Assembly: GCF_902713425.1 (NCBI RefSeq)
Contig: NC_081241.1
Span: forward strand, 8,342,832-8,406,831
Source of the DNA: Acipenser ruthenus
Lineage: Eukaryota; Chordata; Actinopteri; Acipenseriformes; Acipenseridae
Reading direction: 5' to 3'
Length of the DNA stretch: 64,000 nt
Below, one piece after another: positions 22,001 to 31,770 of the stretch (the first letter of the stretch is position 1; each line of letters begins with the position of its first letter). The notes under the pieces are model-generated. The model did not search any database. It saw only the letters and a list, made by a program, of their open reading frames with translations, and had not been told where the DNA came from. A program made the position numbers and the translations under genes.

Positions 22001-25000
22001 CGGCAGCGGCTCCCCCTCTCTGGGCGACGGCAGCGGCCCCCATTCTGGCTCTCGGGACGGCGGCTCCTCCCCTTCTGGCTCTCGGGACGGTGGCTCCTCC
22101 CCTTCTGGCTCTCGGGACGGCGGCTCACCCCTCTCTGGCTCTCGGGACGACGGCTCCATCCCTTCTGGCTCTCGGGACAGCGGCTCCTCCCCTCCTGGCT
22201 CTCGGGACAGCGGCTCCTCCCCTTCTGGCTCTGGGGACAGCGGCTCCTCCCCTTCTGGCTCTCGGGACAGCGGCTCCTCCCCTTCTGGCTCTCGGGACAG
22301 CGGCTCCTCCCCTTCTGGCTCTCGGGACAACGGCTCACCCCTCTCTGGCTCTCGGGACGATGGCTCACCCCTCTCTGGCTCTCGGGACGATGGCTCACCC
22401 CTCTCTGGCTCTCGGGACGATGGCTCACCCCTCTCTGGCTCTCGGGACGACAGCTCCACCTTCTTTATTGGAATGATTGGGGCGTCTCCCATATCTACCG
22501 CCAGGTAATTAATGACCATCAGGGCCAGCTCTGCGAAGGACGCCGGGTGATGCTGTTCCTCCCACTTTTCCCACCTCCCCCCATCTCGACGCCACAGCGT
22601 GTTGATAACTATGGGGAGGTCGTGGAAGAGGTCCGCCTCAGGGTGCATCAACCAGTCCCATATTTCCTGGGATGGTGGTGAAGGCGGTGATGTAGGAAGT
22701 GGTGGGGTGGCTGCCGAGGGCGGGGTTTGCAGCTGCTCCTGGTCCCGATTGTGGGGGCATCCTGCCCAGTTGTGGCCATCCACCTCACAGTACCCACACC
22801 AGTCAGCTGGTAGCCCATCTGGACAGGACCTCCACCGATGATCCTCCTTCCCGCACCAGGAGCACCAGGGGAAAAGACTGGCTGGGTCCTCCAGCTGGGG
22901 TGGCTGTTGTTGCAGCAGCCTACATTTCTTCGGCTGCTGCTTCTCCTGCCTTTGCCGCTGTCTGCTCTTCCCCATTTTCCAAAAAAAAAAAAAACTCCCA
23001 AAATTCAAGAAAAAAAAAAAAAATTACTGCTCTGAGACTCCAGGTGGCGCTCTCCCGTTTCTGACACCAAATGTGACAGGATGGACCGAGGTTTGAGACT
23101 CAGAGACAGTGTAATGTTCAAAAATAAAGTTTTTAATTCACAAAAATACAAAATAAACAGGCACAAGGGCCAAACAAAAAGGTTTTAAACATAAAATAAA
23201 CACAAAACAAAAAGCAAAACTTACAAAATAAAGCTTCCAGGCTGGGCGTTGCCTTCACTGGTCAAAAAAAACACAGCACACACAAACACACTTCTTCTCT
23301 TCTAGAACTCTCCTTCAACTCTCTCCCCAGCCAGGGCCTCTCCCCTGGCTTTTATTCCCTGTGGCTGGAGCCCAATGAATCAATAATTGCTAATTAGTCA
23401 ATTACGGCTCCAGCCACATTCTCACATGTTTTCCTGGCAGGGAGGAATTTTAACCCCCTCCCTGCCAGTCCCAACATTGATCATAAAGACGGGGCAGTAC
23501 CCCATCACAGCTCCCTACTCCTTGCTCCCTCCTCCCTGCTCCATGCTCCCTCCTCCCTGTTTCCTTCTTTATGCTCCCTCCTCTCTCCTGCATGCACCCT
23601 GCTGCATTCTCTCACCTCCCTTTTCCCTGCTTCATTCTCTATGCTCCCTCCTCCCTGCTCCCTCCTTCAAGCTTCCTCCTTTATGCTCCCTCCTCCCTGC
23701 TTTTTTATAGACAAGAATCTTTAGACTGTAATGTTTAAGGTTGATAATCAGTAGATTTGATCTATAATTCTTACTTGAGATTGATTTCTGACTTTGGATA
23801 AGTTCTCTCTTTTTATTTTTCTGTCTTCAATAAACTGTTGCTGCTATTAATTAAACCCTCTTGCTGTTTGATTGTTTTGTTCATTATAATTCCTCAATCT
23901 TATCAAATTTCTTCAATTGGAACCAATCAAATGCAGCTCTGCATACAATTACAGTTCACTTAAAGTTCCTACAGGGTATGTGTTTCCATTTTACCCACTC
24001 AGACCCCTTGCTTACTAAATATCTTCAATAGAATATCATCCACTCTTCAAATATCTGTCTAATATTTTAATGAGCAATCCATCCCACAAGTGCAGTGATA
24101 CTGCAATATACATTTACTACCAGCACAGGATGACTGGGAGGGATACTGTTCATTTTACCCCACAACTGGTTTCACATGCATTGTACATGGATTAAAAGAT
24201 GGGATGATTATCTATTCAGGGATACCAAGATATTTAGGGAGAGAAAGGTCTGAGTGGAAAAACAGGCAACAAATGCCCCTCTCCCAGTCATTCTGCATGT
24301 ATTCATCTGAACCAATACTTGTTGGAGAGGAGTGTAGATTAATTGGTTCACAATTACTAATAAATAATAATAATTTCTGCCCTCAAGCTCCACCCCTCCC
24401 TGTTCTGTAGTGTTAGCTTTTCTCACAATGGAGTGACACATCTTTCAGTCAAATGTTTCAGTGAAAACAGACTTACATTTTAAAAACTCAGCTCTGTTCC
24501 TTGGCTCTGGAGCCTGCAGACTGTAAACTGCAACTTCATTCACTGGGCAGAAAAAAGAGAGAAATAGAATTGAAACATACAACAGTCATTGTCTGCCCCA
24601 TCCTCAAATCACTCCCTATTCCCTCCTCCCTCCTGTGTGATCCCTCCTCCCTCTCCTCTGATCCCTCCTTCATGCTCCCTTCTCTCTGTTCTCTCCTCCC
24701 TCCTCTTTACTCCCTCCTCTATGCTCCCTGCCTTTTTATAGACAAGTATATTGACTGTAATGTTTAAGGTTGATAATAGATTTGATCTATAATTCTTACT
24801 TGAGATTAATTTCTGACTTTGGATAAGTTCTCTCTTTTTATTTTTCTGTCTTCAATAAACTGCTGCTGCTATTAATTAAACCCTCTTGCTGTTTGATTGT
24901 TTTGTTCATTATAATTCCTCGATCTTATCAAATTTCTTCAATTAGAACCAACCAAATGCAGCTCTGCATACAGTTACAGTTCACTTAATGTTCGTACAAG

Positions 25001-26896
25001 GTATGTGTTGCCATTTTCTCCACTCAGACCCCTTGCTTACTAAATATCTTCATTCCTCTCCATCACATATCTTTGCCCAACAGTGCGGTGTCCATATTAG
25101 GACACCCTTGCGCATCAAACATACAGCAGTCATTGTCTGCTCCATCCTCACATCACTACTTCCTCCCTGCTCCCTCCCTCCCTCCCCCAGTCATTCTGCA
25201 TGTATTCATCTGAACAAATACTTGTTGGAGAGTAGTGTAGATTAATTGGTTCACAATTACTAATAAATAATAAAAATTGCTGCCCTCAAGCTCCACCCCT
25301 CCCTGTTCTGTAGTGTTAGCTCTTCTCTCAATGAGACACATCTTTCAATCAAATGTTTCAGTGAAAACAGACTTACATTTTAAAAACTCAGCTCTGTTCC
25401 TTGGCTCTGGAGCCTGCAGACTGTAAACTGCAACTTCATTCACTGGGCAGAAAAAAGAGAGAGAAATAGAATTGAAACATGTGGATGAATACACAACACA
25501 CACAATACTCCAAACAGCAATCTGCCATGCTCTTAATCTTTAAACACAAGGTGCATCTGTTCAGTTTATCAGTGTAGCAAAGGACCCAGCTAACTCCACC
25601 CTCACAGGAATCTTTCACACAAGAACTAGTCTAATAAATATCCAGCAAATCTATCACTGAGGCGTTAGGGCCTTCCAAAAAGAGAGAATGTCTCTGGAGA
25701 TAAAATGCTTTACTGGAAGAAAAGCCTTACCTTTGAAACGTCTGTCACTGCTCCTAGACCCCAGGGTATAAACTGCTGTTTCATTCACTAAATAAAATAC
25801 AGAAAACTGTTTTAAATACAAACAGTTGGAATACAAACATGACCTCCAATTCCTATAAATCTTTGATAAGAAAGTGCAGGACTATAAGTTAGCATCCTAT
25901 ACTGCGTTGTTTAATGTTTGAATCCCTCTGTCTCTGTTTGAATGCTATTGTGTTGTTTTCTCATGTAATGTCTTTAGAAACTCTCTTCCTTCCTGCTATC
26001 ATCACACGGGATGTCACTGTAAATGAGTTGGGACGTTTCAACCTGAGGAAATCATTTGAAATAAAACATCTCCTTCTACCCTCCTCCCTTCTCATTCTTC
26101 CCTGCTGCCTCCCTCCTCCCTGCTGCAATATTCATATAGTCAACAATCTGCGAGATGTCTTTATTAATGTCTTGCAAGTCCTGTCCCTCCTCAATCCATG
26201 GTATATTTGAGAAATCTCTACCAAAGGAATCTATTTCACACCAACCTGTTGTGGTTATTTTCACTAATTCCCCCTTGCAGAAGTCCTCAATATGGTCTTT
26301 AAGTACAGATACAGCTTTCCTCACAGCCCCAAAAGAGATGCCTGTATTGACAGTAATGCTGGGTAAGTCTCCAGCTTTAGGAGGGGCACATAGAGACTGG
26401 AAATTCTACAACAGGAAAGTGGAGAAAAGGAGTTTTTAGTGAAACAGAATGGGGTCCAAAACATTCCTGGGGAAAAGCAAGTATTCATTCAATTGGAGAG
26501 GTCTGTCTGAAACCGTCCCAGTTATGGACTTGAGATTTTCTAACAAGCAGTGATGTTACCTGTAGAAAATGGATGTGATCCTCTGTCTCTGAAAGCTGTT
26601 TCAGCTCAGCGTTTCTCCTCCTTAGCTCAGCAATCTCCTGCTCCAGTTTCTTCATGAGTCCTTCAGCCTGATTCACTGCAGCCTTCTCGTTAGCTCCAAT
26701 CAGCTCAATAACCTCAGTGTGGATCTTCTTAATGGATCGGATCAGCTCAGTAAAGATCTTCTCACTTTCCTTTATTTCTATGCATGCAGATCTCTGAGTG
26801 AAAGAACACAGTAGAGGAGACAGGGTTAGAATTGATATCAAAAACACATCAGGCATAGACAGTAAACTTCTGTAGATGTGTTCCAGTCCATCTGTT

Positions 26897-26970
<74 letters not shown>

Positions 26971-29900
26971 CCCCCTCTTGTCAATACCGACTTTCAGTGA
27001 CTCCACAGCCTGTTTCAGCTCCTCAGTTTCTTTCAGTCTCTCCTGGATTCTTTGTTGTATTTCTGTCAGTGTCTTTCCCAGCTGCATCTGTGTAGAAACA
27101 CAGTGACACAGTGACATTTCTGACAGGGCATTGAGTGATATCCTGTCACACTCAATACAGACTATTTCAGAGCAGGCTGTGTTTTCACACCTCTCTCCCC
27201 TTCATATGGCGTTAGATTAACGATACACACATTATGCACACAGATACCCTAAGGGTCGAATGCAGCAGTGTGGATTAACCACTAACCCAGATTAAATCAA
27301 GGATTATATTTGAATCATGTTTCACAAAACTTTAAACCAGGATTTAGATGTAATCCTTGTTTAAAAGTAATCCAAGGTTAAACATTTAAAAGATTAAAAT
27401 ATAATGACATTGCATTTTAATCCATGTTTAAATGTGATAGGTGAATCAAATTTAAACCTTCCTTGGAGGTGGTTTAAACTTGGACAAAGGCAGCAGTTTC
27501 AGACAACATGTGTGTATAGTAGTAAGATACAATACCATCTAGTGCACAGCTGCCAGCAATACAAAAAGACACTTGATCCACAGTAGCTGTCCACTAGATG
27601 GTACTGTTTCATACTAGTAACAGTGAATGATGGCTGATCTAGCATGTGTTACATGTTTGTTTTGTTAAGCACCTAAGAAACTGAAGCAGCTTTCTCTTTA
27701 ATGGATATTTAGGGCTTCTGATTTCTGGTTTTATCCGATAAACACAGATAAAACAGCACTGATACAAAACAATGAAATCAGTGTAAAAAATGCCTAAATA
27801 CACAAAATCCCCAGAAGAATGAGCCCGTGACCAGAAGGACTTCACTGTGGAAGAGAGCAAAGGAAAGAGGGGACTAGTAAAGTGGTCCAAAGAAATGGTA
27901 GATTTTAACAAACAAAATCCCAAATAGATTATTAAATTTCGTTTCAAACTAACTTAAACATATCTATTTTAATCATGTAAAAATGTGTTTTAACGCACTG
28001 CTCTGGCCTGGTTCTCCTCCTACCTCTCCAACCGCACTTACCAGGTAACCTGGCGTGGAGCAACCTCCACACCTCACCCTCTCTTAACTGGAGTCCACCA
28101 AGGGTCAGTCTTGGGTCCTCTCCTGTTCTCTCTCTACACCCGCTCCCTGGGCCCCCTCATCGCATCCTATGGTTTCTCATACCATTTCTATGCTGATGAT
28201 GCTCAGATTTTCCTCTCCTTCCCCACCTCTGACTCCACCATCTCCTCCCGTATCTCTACCTGTCTGTCTGCTATTTCTCCTGGATGCACTCGCATCACCT
28301 CAAACTCAACCTCTCTAAATCTGACCTCCTTTTCTTTCCCTCCTCCTCCCCCTCCTCTGATCTCTCTATCTCTGTTCCTCTGGCATCTACCACACTCTCT
28401 CCCTCTTCCTCCACTAAGAACCTCTGAGTCACCCTGGACCCCTGCCTCTCTTATTCCCAGCACATCTCCACTCTGGCACGCACTTGCCGATTCTTCCTGA
28501 GCAACATCCGAAGAATCCGACCCTTCCTCACCAACTACGCTACCCAGCTCCTGGTCCAGGCCCTGGTACTCTCCCGCCTAGACTACTGCAACTCCCTCCT
28601 GGCTGGCCTCCCTGCGTCCGCCACCCGTCCACTCCAGCTCATCCAGAACTCTGCTGCCCGCCTGGTGTTCTCTCTGCCTCGCTTCGCCCACGCTACTTCA
28701 CTACTCCGCTCACTCCACTGGCTCCCGATCACCACTCACAACCAGTTCAAGACTCTTGTACTAGCCTACAGATGCCTTGACCAGATTGCACCCAGCTACC
28801 TCCAGACCCTCTTCTCTCCCTACACCCCCGCTCGACCTCTCCGCTCCGCCTGCACTAGAAGACTGGCTCTACCTCCGCTATGCTCCCCTGCCTCCAGAGC
28901 CCGCTCCTTCTCCACCCTTGCTCCGCAGTGGTGGAATGACCTTCCTACAGATGTCAGGACTGCCCAGTCTCTGACCACATTCCGGCGCCTCCTTAAGACT
29001 CACCTCTTCAAACAGCACAGCAAATACAGTTATTGTATTTCTTGCTCTTATTGTATTACTTGTATTGTAACACTTGAAATGTATTTGCTTACGATTGTAA
29101 GTCGCCCTGGATAAGGGCGTCTGCTAAGAAATAAATAATAATAATAATAATATAAAAAACACTAGGAATACAAATCATGCTAATTTTACACTACAAATTC
29201 CAATGCACCACAAAACAGCTGAACAAATCCTTCTTACCCTGTGAGGCAGGGCTGAGGTCCTGCACGTGTAAACAGTTTTCATTTGATTGTAAATCATGTT
29301 TTTGATAATCAAGTGTGTGCTAGATATGGCAGGACATATTCAAATCCAGGATTTTAATCCCACCCAAGTCTAGAGAGGAGGTGTCAGGGAGACTGTTCCT
29401 GGAGCAGGACCTCCTTTCTTGTTTGGTCAGCTTTTATTTTCTAGTTGTTTTCGAGCAGTGTTTTGTTTTGAATGTTTTGTGGTTTTTGTATCAAAGAAAA
29501 CCTCCTGTGTCTCTCCTGTCAATCAGCGATACCCACACCCTTAACAATGCCCCTGCTACACCCTGAAATACATTGTAGTACATCATAGTTTAGAAAGAGC
29601 AATTAAAAAACTAGGGCTCTTTAAATAGATATTAATATACAATTAAAATCTGATCTAATGTGAAACTGGATAACCTAGTAAACAGACATGTTAAATATCC
29701 CTGGGAATTCTTATCTTCTAGGATAGCTACAAGGAAATGGTTCAAACCCTTACCTGTTTCCCACTCCTTTCTGTCTCAGCTGAGACTGTATCATGGCTCT
29801 TGTGTTCCTTTTCTGTACACAGCCAGCAAATACACATCTGATCTGTTCTGCAGAAGACTTCCAAAACCTTTTGGTGTTCAGCACAAAGCTTCTGCTCCAG

Positions 29901-30341
29901 ATTTCCAATTGCATTGATCAGCTTGTGCCTCTTTAATGCAGTAACCTCACTGTGAGACTTGACGTGTGTTTCACAGTAAGAGGCCAGGCACGTCAAACAG
30001 GATTTCACAGCTTTGAACTTTCTCCCAGTGCAGAAATCACACGGCACATCTCCAGGTCCAGCATAACTTTGAGCAGGACGAGGATTGAGTCCTGTCTTCT
30101 TTAATTCCTCCACAAGTTCGGCCAGCATGGTGTTTCTGCGCAGAACAGGTCTTGGGGTAAAGGTCTCTCTGCACTGGGGGCACCTGTAGACACCTGTATG
30201 ATCAGTGTGATCCCAGCAGTTCTTAATACACCCCATACAGTAACTGTGTCCACATGGAATAGCGACTGGGTCCTTCAATATCTCCAGACACACTGGACAG
30301 CTAAATTGGTCATGCGCTACCAGAATATTCGCTTCTGCCAT
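18562..30341 (-). CDS. TRIM gene B (finTRIM-like E3 ubiquitin ligase)
   Basis: Coding exons in order: 30341-29754, 27087-26992, 26793-26560, 26405-26246, 25442-25377, 19091-18562; 1674 nt, 557 aa, no internal stop. Order: RING (C15, C18, C30, H32, C35, C38, C54, C57), B-box 1, B-box 2, coiled coil, PRY-SPRY. Known finTRIMs are RING E3 ligases of fish innate immunity; the substrate cannot be told from sequence. Two further exons fit the same phase, 25787-25731 (57 nt) and 24542-24477 (66 nt, a copy of exon 5), so longer linkers are possible. Intron 5 exceeds 5 kb because of minisatellites and an LTR element; intron 1 contains an L2 LINE. The start at [12 protein letters not shown] agrees with the other paralogs. 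Confidence 0.88.
19200..19843 (-). repeat. Purine-rich minisatellite (coding strand), gene B intron 5
   Basis: On the plus strand, irregular CTCCCTCCTCCCTGCTCCCTCCTGTATG repeats. It continues at 23510-23700 after the LTR element that split it. Apparent long frames across it are repeat artefacts. Confidence 0.9.
19844..20281 (-). repeat. 3' LTR of the non-autonomous element
   Basis: 438 bp, partner of 23072-23509, next to the polypurine tract. Confidence 0.9.
20513..22975 (-). CDS. Repeat-rich zinc-knuckle reading frame inside the LTR element
   Basis: The frame begins [18 protein letters not shown] shortly after the primer site. Two CX2CX4HX4C knuckles follow ([14 protein letters not shown] and [14 protein letters not shown]), then a unique section ([20 protein letters not shown]), then long arrays such as [20 protein letters not shown] and [10 protein letters not shown]. 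Knuckles of this type bind nucleic acid in Gag proteins, but Gag normally has them near its C-terminus. Repeat units are 27, 30 or 36 bp, multiples of three, so several other frames on both strands are open too; the knuckles favour this one. Function unknown. Confidence 0.5.
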   Translation of the reverse strand: MGKSRQRQRQEKQQPKKCRLLQQQPPQLEDPASLFPWCSWCGKEDHRWRSCPDGLPADWCGYCEVDGHNWAGCPHNRDQEQLQTPPSAATPPLPTSPPSPPSQEIWDWLMHPEADLFHDLPIVINTLWRRDGGRWEKWEEQHHPASFAELALMVINYLAVDMGDAPIIPIKKVELSSREPERGEPSSREPERGEPSSREPERGEPSSREPERGEPLSREPEGEEPLSREPEGEEPLSREPEGEEPLSPEPEGEEPLSREPGGEEPLSREPEGMEPSSREPERGEPPSREPEGEEPPSREPEGEEPPSREPEWGPLPSPREGEPLPSPREGGPLPSPREGEPERPQPEREEPERPQPEREEPERPQPEREEPERPQPEREEPERPQPEREEPEREESVRPRPEREESVRPRPEREESVRPRPEREESVRPRPEREESVRPRPEKGKPTGPGLKGPAGEEYRLFPPPPPAEGEQSELSIPPPPAEGQQSELSSLHRQQMGNNRSCFSLHRQQREKSCCSRLRQQRETSCCSRLRQQRETSCCSRLRQQRETSCCSRLRQQRETSCCCCSRLRQQRETGLRSRLRQQRETSRRSRLRQQRETSRRSRLRQQRETSRCSRLRQQRETGRRSHLRQQRETGRRSRLRQQREPGRRSRLRHQREPGRRSRLRHQREPGRRSRLRHQREPGRRSRLRHQRETGRRSRLRHQREPGRRSRLRLPRVRCCCRRLPRVRCCCRRLPRVRCCCRRLPRVRCCCRRLPRVRCCCRRLPRVRCCCRRLPRVRCCCRRLPRVRCCCRRLGSSGILLRLGLLHYCRSPTEGSCWP
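23072..23509 (-). repeat. 5' LTR of the non-autonomous element
   Basis: 438 bp; starts and ends TG/CA and is nearly identical to 19844-20281. Contains a CAGGGAATAAAAGCC TATA-like box on the minus strand. Confidence 0.9.
24477..24542 (-). CDS. Gene B exon 5 duplicate (linker, copy 2)
   Basis: Identical to 25442-25377, exactly 900 bp downstream in transcription, with the same acceptor (TGCCCAG) and donor (GTAAGT). Using both copies would add 22 codons in frame; using either gives the same protein. Confidence 0.6.
25377..25442 (-). CDS. Gene B exon 5 (linker, copy 1)
   Basis: 66 nt reading [20 protein letters not shown] before the phase-1 donor T|GTAAGT; matches exon 5 of gene C. Confidence 0.75.
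25731..25787 (-). CDS. Gene B optional linker exon (57 nt)
   Basis: Acceptor TTTATTTAG, donor GTAAGG, reading [19 protein letters not shown]. Its start resembles exon 5 ([14 protein letters not shown]), so it is probably an old duplicate of that exon. Inclusion adds 19 codons without changing frame. Absent from gene C; acceptor lost in gene A. Confidence 0.55.
26246..26405 (-). CDS. Gene B exon 4
   Basis: 160 nt, [16 protein letters not shown]...[20 protein letters not shown], ending in phase 1 at ACAACAG|GTTGGT. The phase fits the following linker exons, which begin with two bases of a codon. Confidence 0.75.
26560..26793 (-). CDS. Gene B exon 3: main coiled coil
   Basis: 78 codons, [20 protein letters not shown]..., nearly identical to genes A and C; acceptor CACTCAG, donor GTAACA. 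Confidence 0.9.
26898..26968 (-). repeat. (ATT)n microsatellite in gene B intron 2
   Basis: About 23 units, at the same distance from the exon 2 donor as in genes A and C. Confidence 0.95.
26992..27087 (-). CDS. Gene B exon 2: coiled-coil start
   Basis: 32 codons, [20 protein letters not shown]...ESLK, acceptor CTACACAG, donor GTCGGT. Confidence 0.85.
27995..29150 (+). mobile_element. L2-clade LINE, 5'-truncated, in gene B intron 1
   Basis: Reads [20 protein letters not shown] and [13 protein letters not shown] (RT catalytic ADD), then, across several frames, [58 protein letters not shown] and [12 protein letters not shown]: the standard L2 order. Ends AAGTCGCCCTGGATAAGGGCGTCTGCTAAG plus (AAT)n, a tail shared with the SINEs in this window. 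Opposite in strand to the host gene and broken. Confidence 0.9.
29754..30341 (-). CDS. Gene B exon 1: RING and two B-boxes
   Basis: 196 codons, two more than genes A and C because of the longer N-terminus. All eight RING ligands are present, including [10 protein letters not shown]-box 1 starts [11 protein letters not shown]-box 2 has [23 protein letters not shown]. Donor CAG|GTAAGG. Confidence 0.92.
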
Positions 30342-30378
30342 TTCTGCTGCAGTGAGACAGAGAGACTGACGATTTCAC

Positions 30379-30391
30379 AAGAAACGAAACT
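30379..30391 (-). promoter_or_regulatory. IRF/ISRE-like motif upstream of gene B
   Basis: AAGAAACGAAACT on the plus strand, about 40 bp before the ATG, contains the IRF core AANNGAAA, but the two GAAA boxes are one base closer than in a classical ISRE. The same element stands at the orphan TRIM 5' ends. FinTRIM induction by interferon or virus is known for the family; activity here is inferred. Confidence 0.4.
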
Positions 30392-30929
30392 TCACTGCGC
30401 TGATTTCCTGGAGTTGTGTAAAGCTCTGAGAGGCGGGGTTTGGGACTGAGGCCAGGTTTAGACAAGCAGGGGGAGCAGAAACTGCAGAATCAGATACTCT
30501 ATGAAACTGTTTCTAAATCCACCAACAAATATTACAATGTTAAGATTAGGAATGAAACAACTGATATTAACAACTGTTTAATATCACGGCTGAAGAGTCT
30601 GACTTTGTGTTTTAGCTCCAAACCTATAATATGTAAAATTAAGGAATGTTCTGTTACACGTATGTTTTTGATGACGGTTTGAACGGCATCTCGTTACTTT
30701 AGTAACGCCTTACTGTAATAATATTACTTTAGTCATTAACGAGGTAATGTAACGCGTTTAGCTTTTAATGGCAGTAAAAACATTACAGTTACTTTCCAAA
30801 CAATAAACGCGCTTGCCTCGTTCTCTTGTCTCTGCTGCGCAGCTACATCGGTTGTCTTTTCTTGTTTCAAAGCCAGTATATTTCAGTGCGGTTATAACCG
30901 TAAACGTGACGCGCTCTTTATTATTTATT

Positions 30930-31770
30930 TATTTATTTTTAATACTTTATTTAGGAAGGCCATGTGAGCTACAAGTAGCTCGTTTACAAAGGCGTGCTAG
31001 AAATAACAGCAGCAGGTTACAGGTTTCAAAAATAAAAATAATAAAAACGCATAATGACAAGACAATACACAAAGTACACATCAGATTTACACAGCACACA
31101 CACAAGGCGTGTTTAAGCACTAGAACGACAGTTTTTTTTTTTTTTAATTCCCACAGGGGATGTCAGGTCTCAGTCCTGCGGGTAACAGCTTCCAGTCTGT
31201 AGCAGCAGAAAAAAACGAAAGACTTTCTTCCCGCGGCACTTTTTCCAGACGGTATATTAAAGTATTGTGTGTCTCAGACATTACGATAGGCTGTATTTAC
31301 AGGTAAACTCAGAAACAAGCTGTTTAAATAAACTGGTAATGTGTTGTGTGCCCCTTTAAAGAGAATCCGATTCCAGTGATAATTCCTTGTGTTAGCAGGC
31401 GATCGCAAGTTTAATGTAGAATACGCGCTGCAGTGATGCGCTAGCGGAGTACACGGGAGCACACAGATACACATCCTGTTACACATTGTATCGATCTTCT
31501 TCAGCGATTCCTCACTAGCAGACCCGCAGATCACATAATTATAGTCTAGAATAGGGAACACAAGTAACTCATTTAAACCTTGCTGTCAAGCTTACACAGT
31601 GGCGCTGACCACACAATCCTCCAAGCTTCCTTCCAATTTTACTACATACATCTTTAATGGGTTTTTCAAATTGAAGAGTTGTGTCAATATAAACCCCTAG
31701 ATATTTAAAAGTGTCAGCTCTCTCCAATGCTGAGGTATTACAAGCAACAAGAGAAACAAAATTCTAAAAG
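30930..31770 (-). mobile_element. LINE ORF2 C-terminal fragment
   Basis: Minus strand reads ADTFKYLGVYIDTTLQFEKPI, KIGRKLGGLCGQRHC and, after a frame change, FPILDYNYVICGSASEESLKKID and NHWNRILFKGAHNTLPVYLNSL-like text. These match the post-RT region of a common fish non-LTR element (FKYLGVWLD, LPxLDYGD motifs). Clade not assigned. Confidence 0.6.

Larger units (their letters stand above)
19844..23509 (-). mobile_element. Non-autonomous LTR retrotransposon, apparently whole
   Basis: Two 438-bp terminal repeats (TG...CA) bound the element, and GCTCC stands on both sides as a 5-bp target duplication. Orientation is minus: inside the 23072 LTR edge is TGGTGTCAGAAACGGGA, close to a tRNA-Leu primer site, and inside the other LTR is a polypurine tract (AAGGGGGGGGATA). 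The LTRs are almost identical, so insertion is recent. No protease, RT or integrase is visible, so mobilisation would need enzymes of a relative, probably Gypsy-like (inferred from the primer site). It sits in the minisatellite of gene B intron 5, antisense to neither TRIM frame. Confidence 0.88.
23700..25500 (-). repeat. Tandem duplication of intron plus exon 5 in gene B
   Basis: The order [GACAAGTAT...TAAACTGCTGCTGC block, CATTCTGCATGTATTCATCTGAA block, exon 5, short purine tract] occurs twice, exon 5 copies being 900 bp apart. A single-copy equivalent is in gene C at 49860-50880. The duplication is therefore specific to gene B and carried a coding exon with it. Confidence 0.8.

Noticed and set aside
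20590-22450. CRISPR-like regular repeats
   Set aside because: Units are contiguous without unique spacers and lie in a eukaryotic retroelement.
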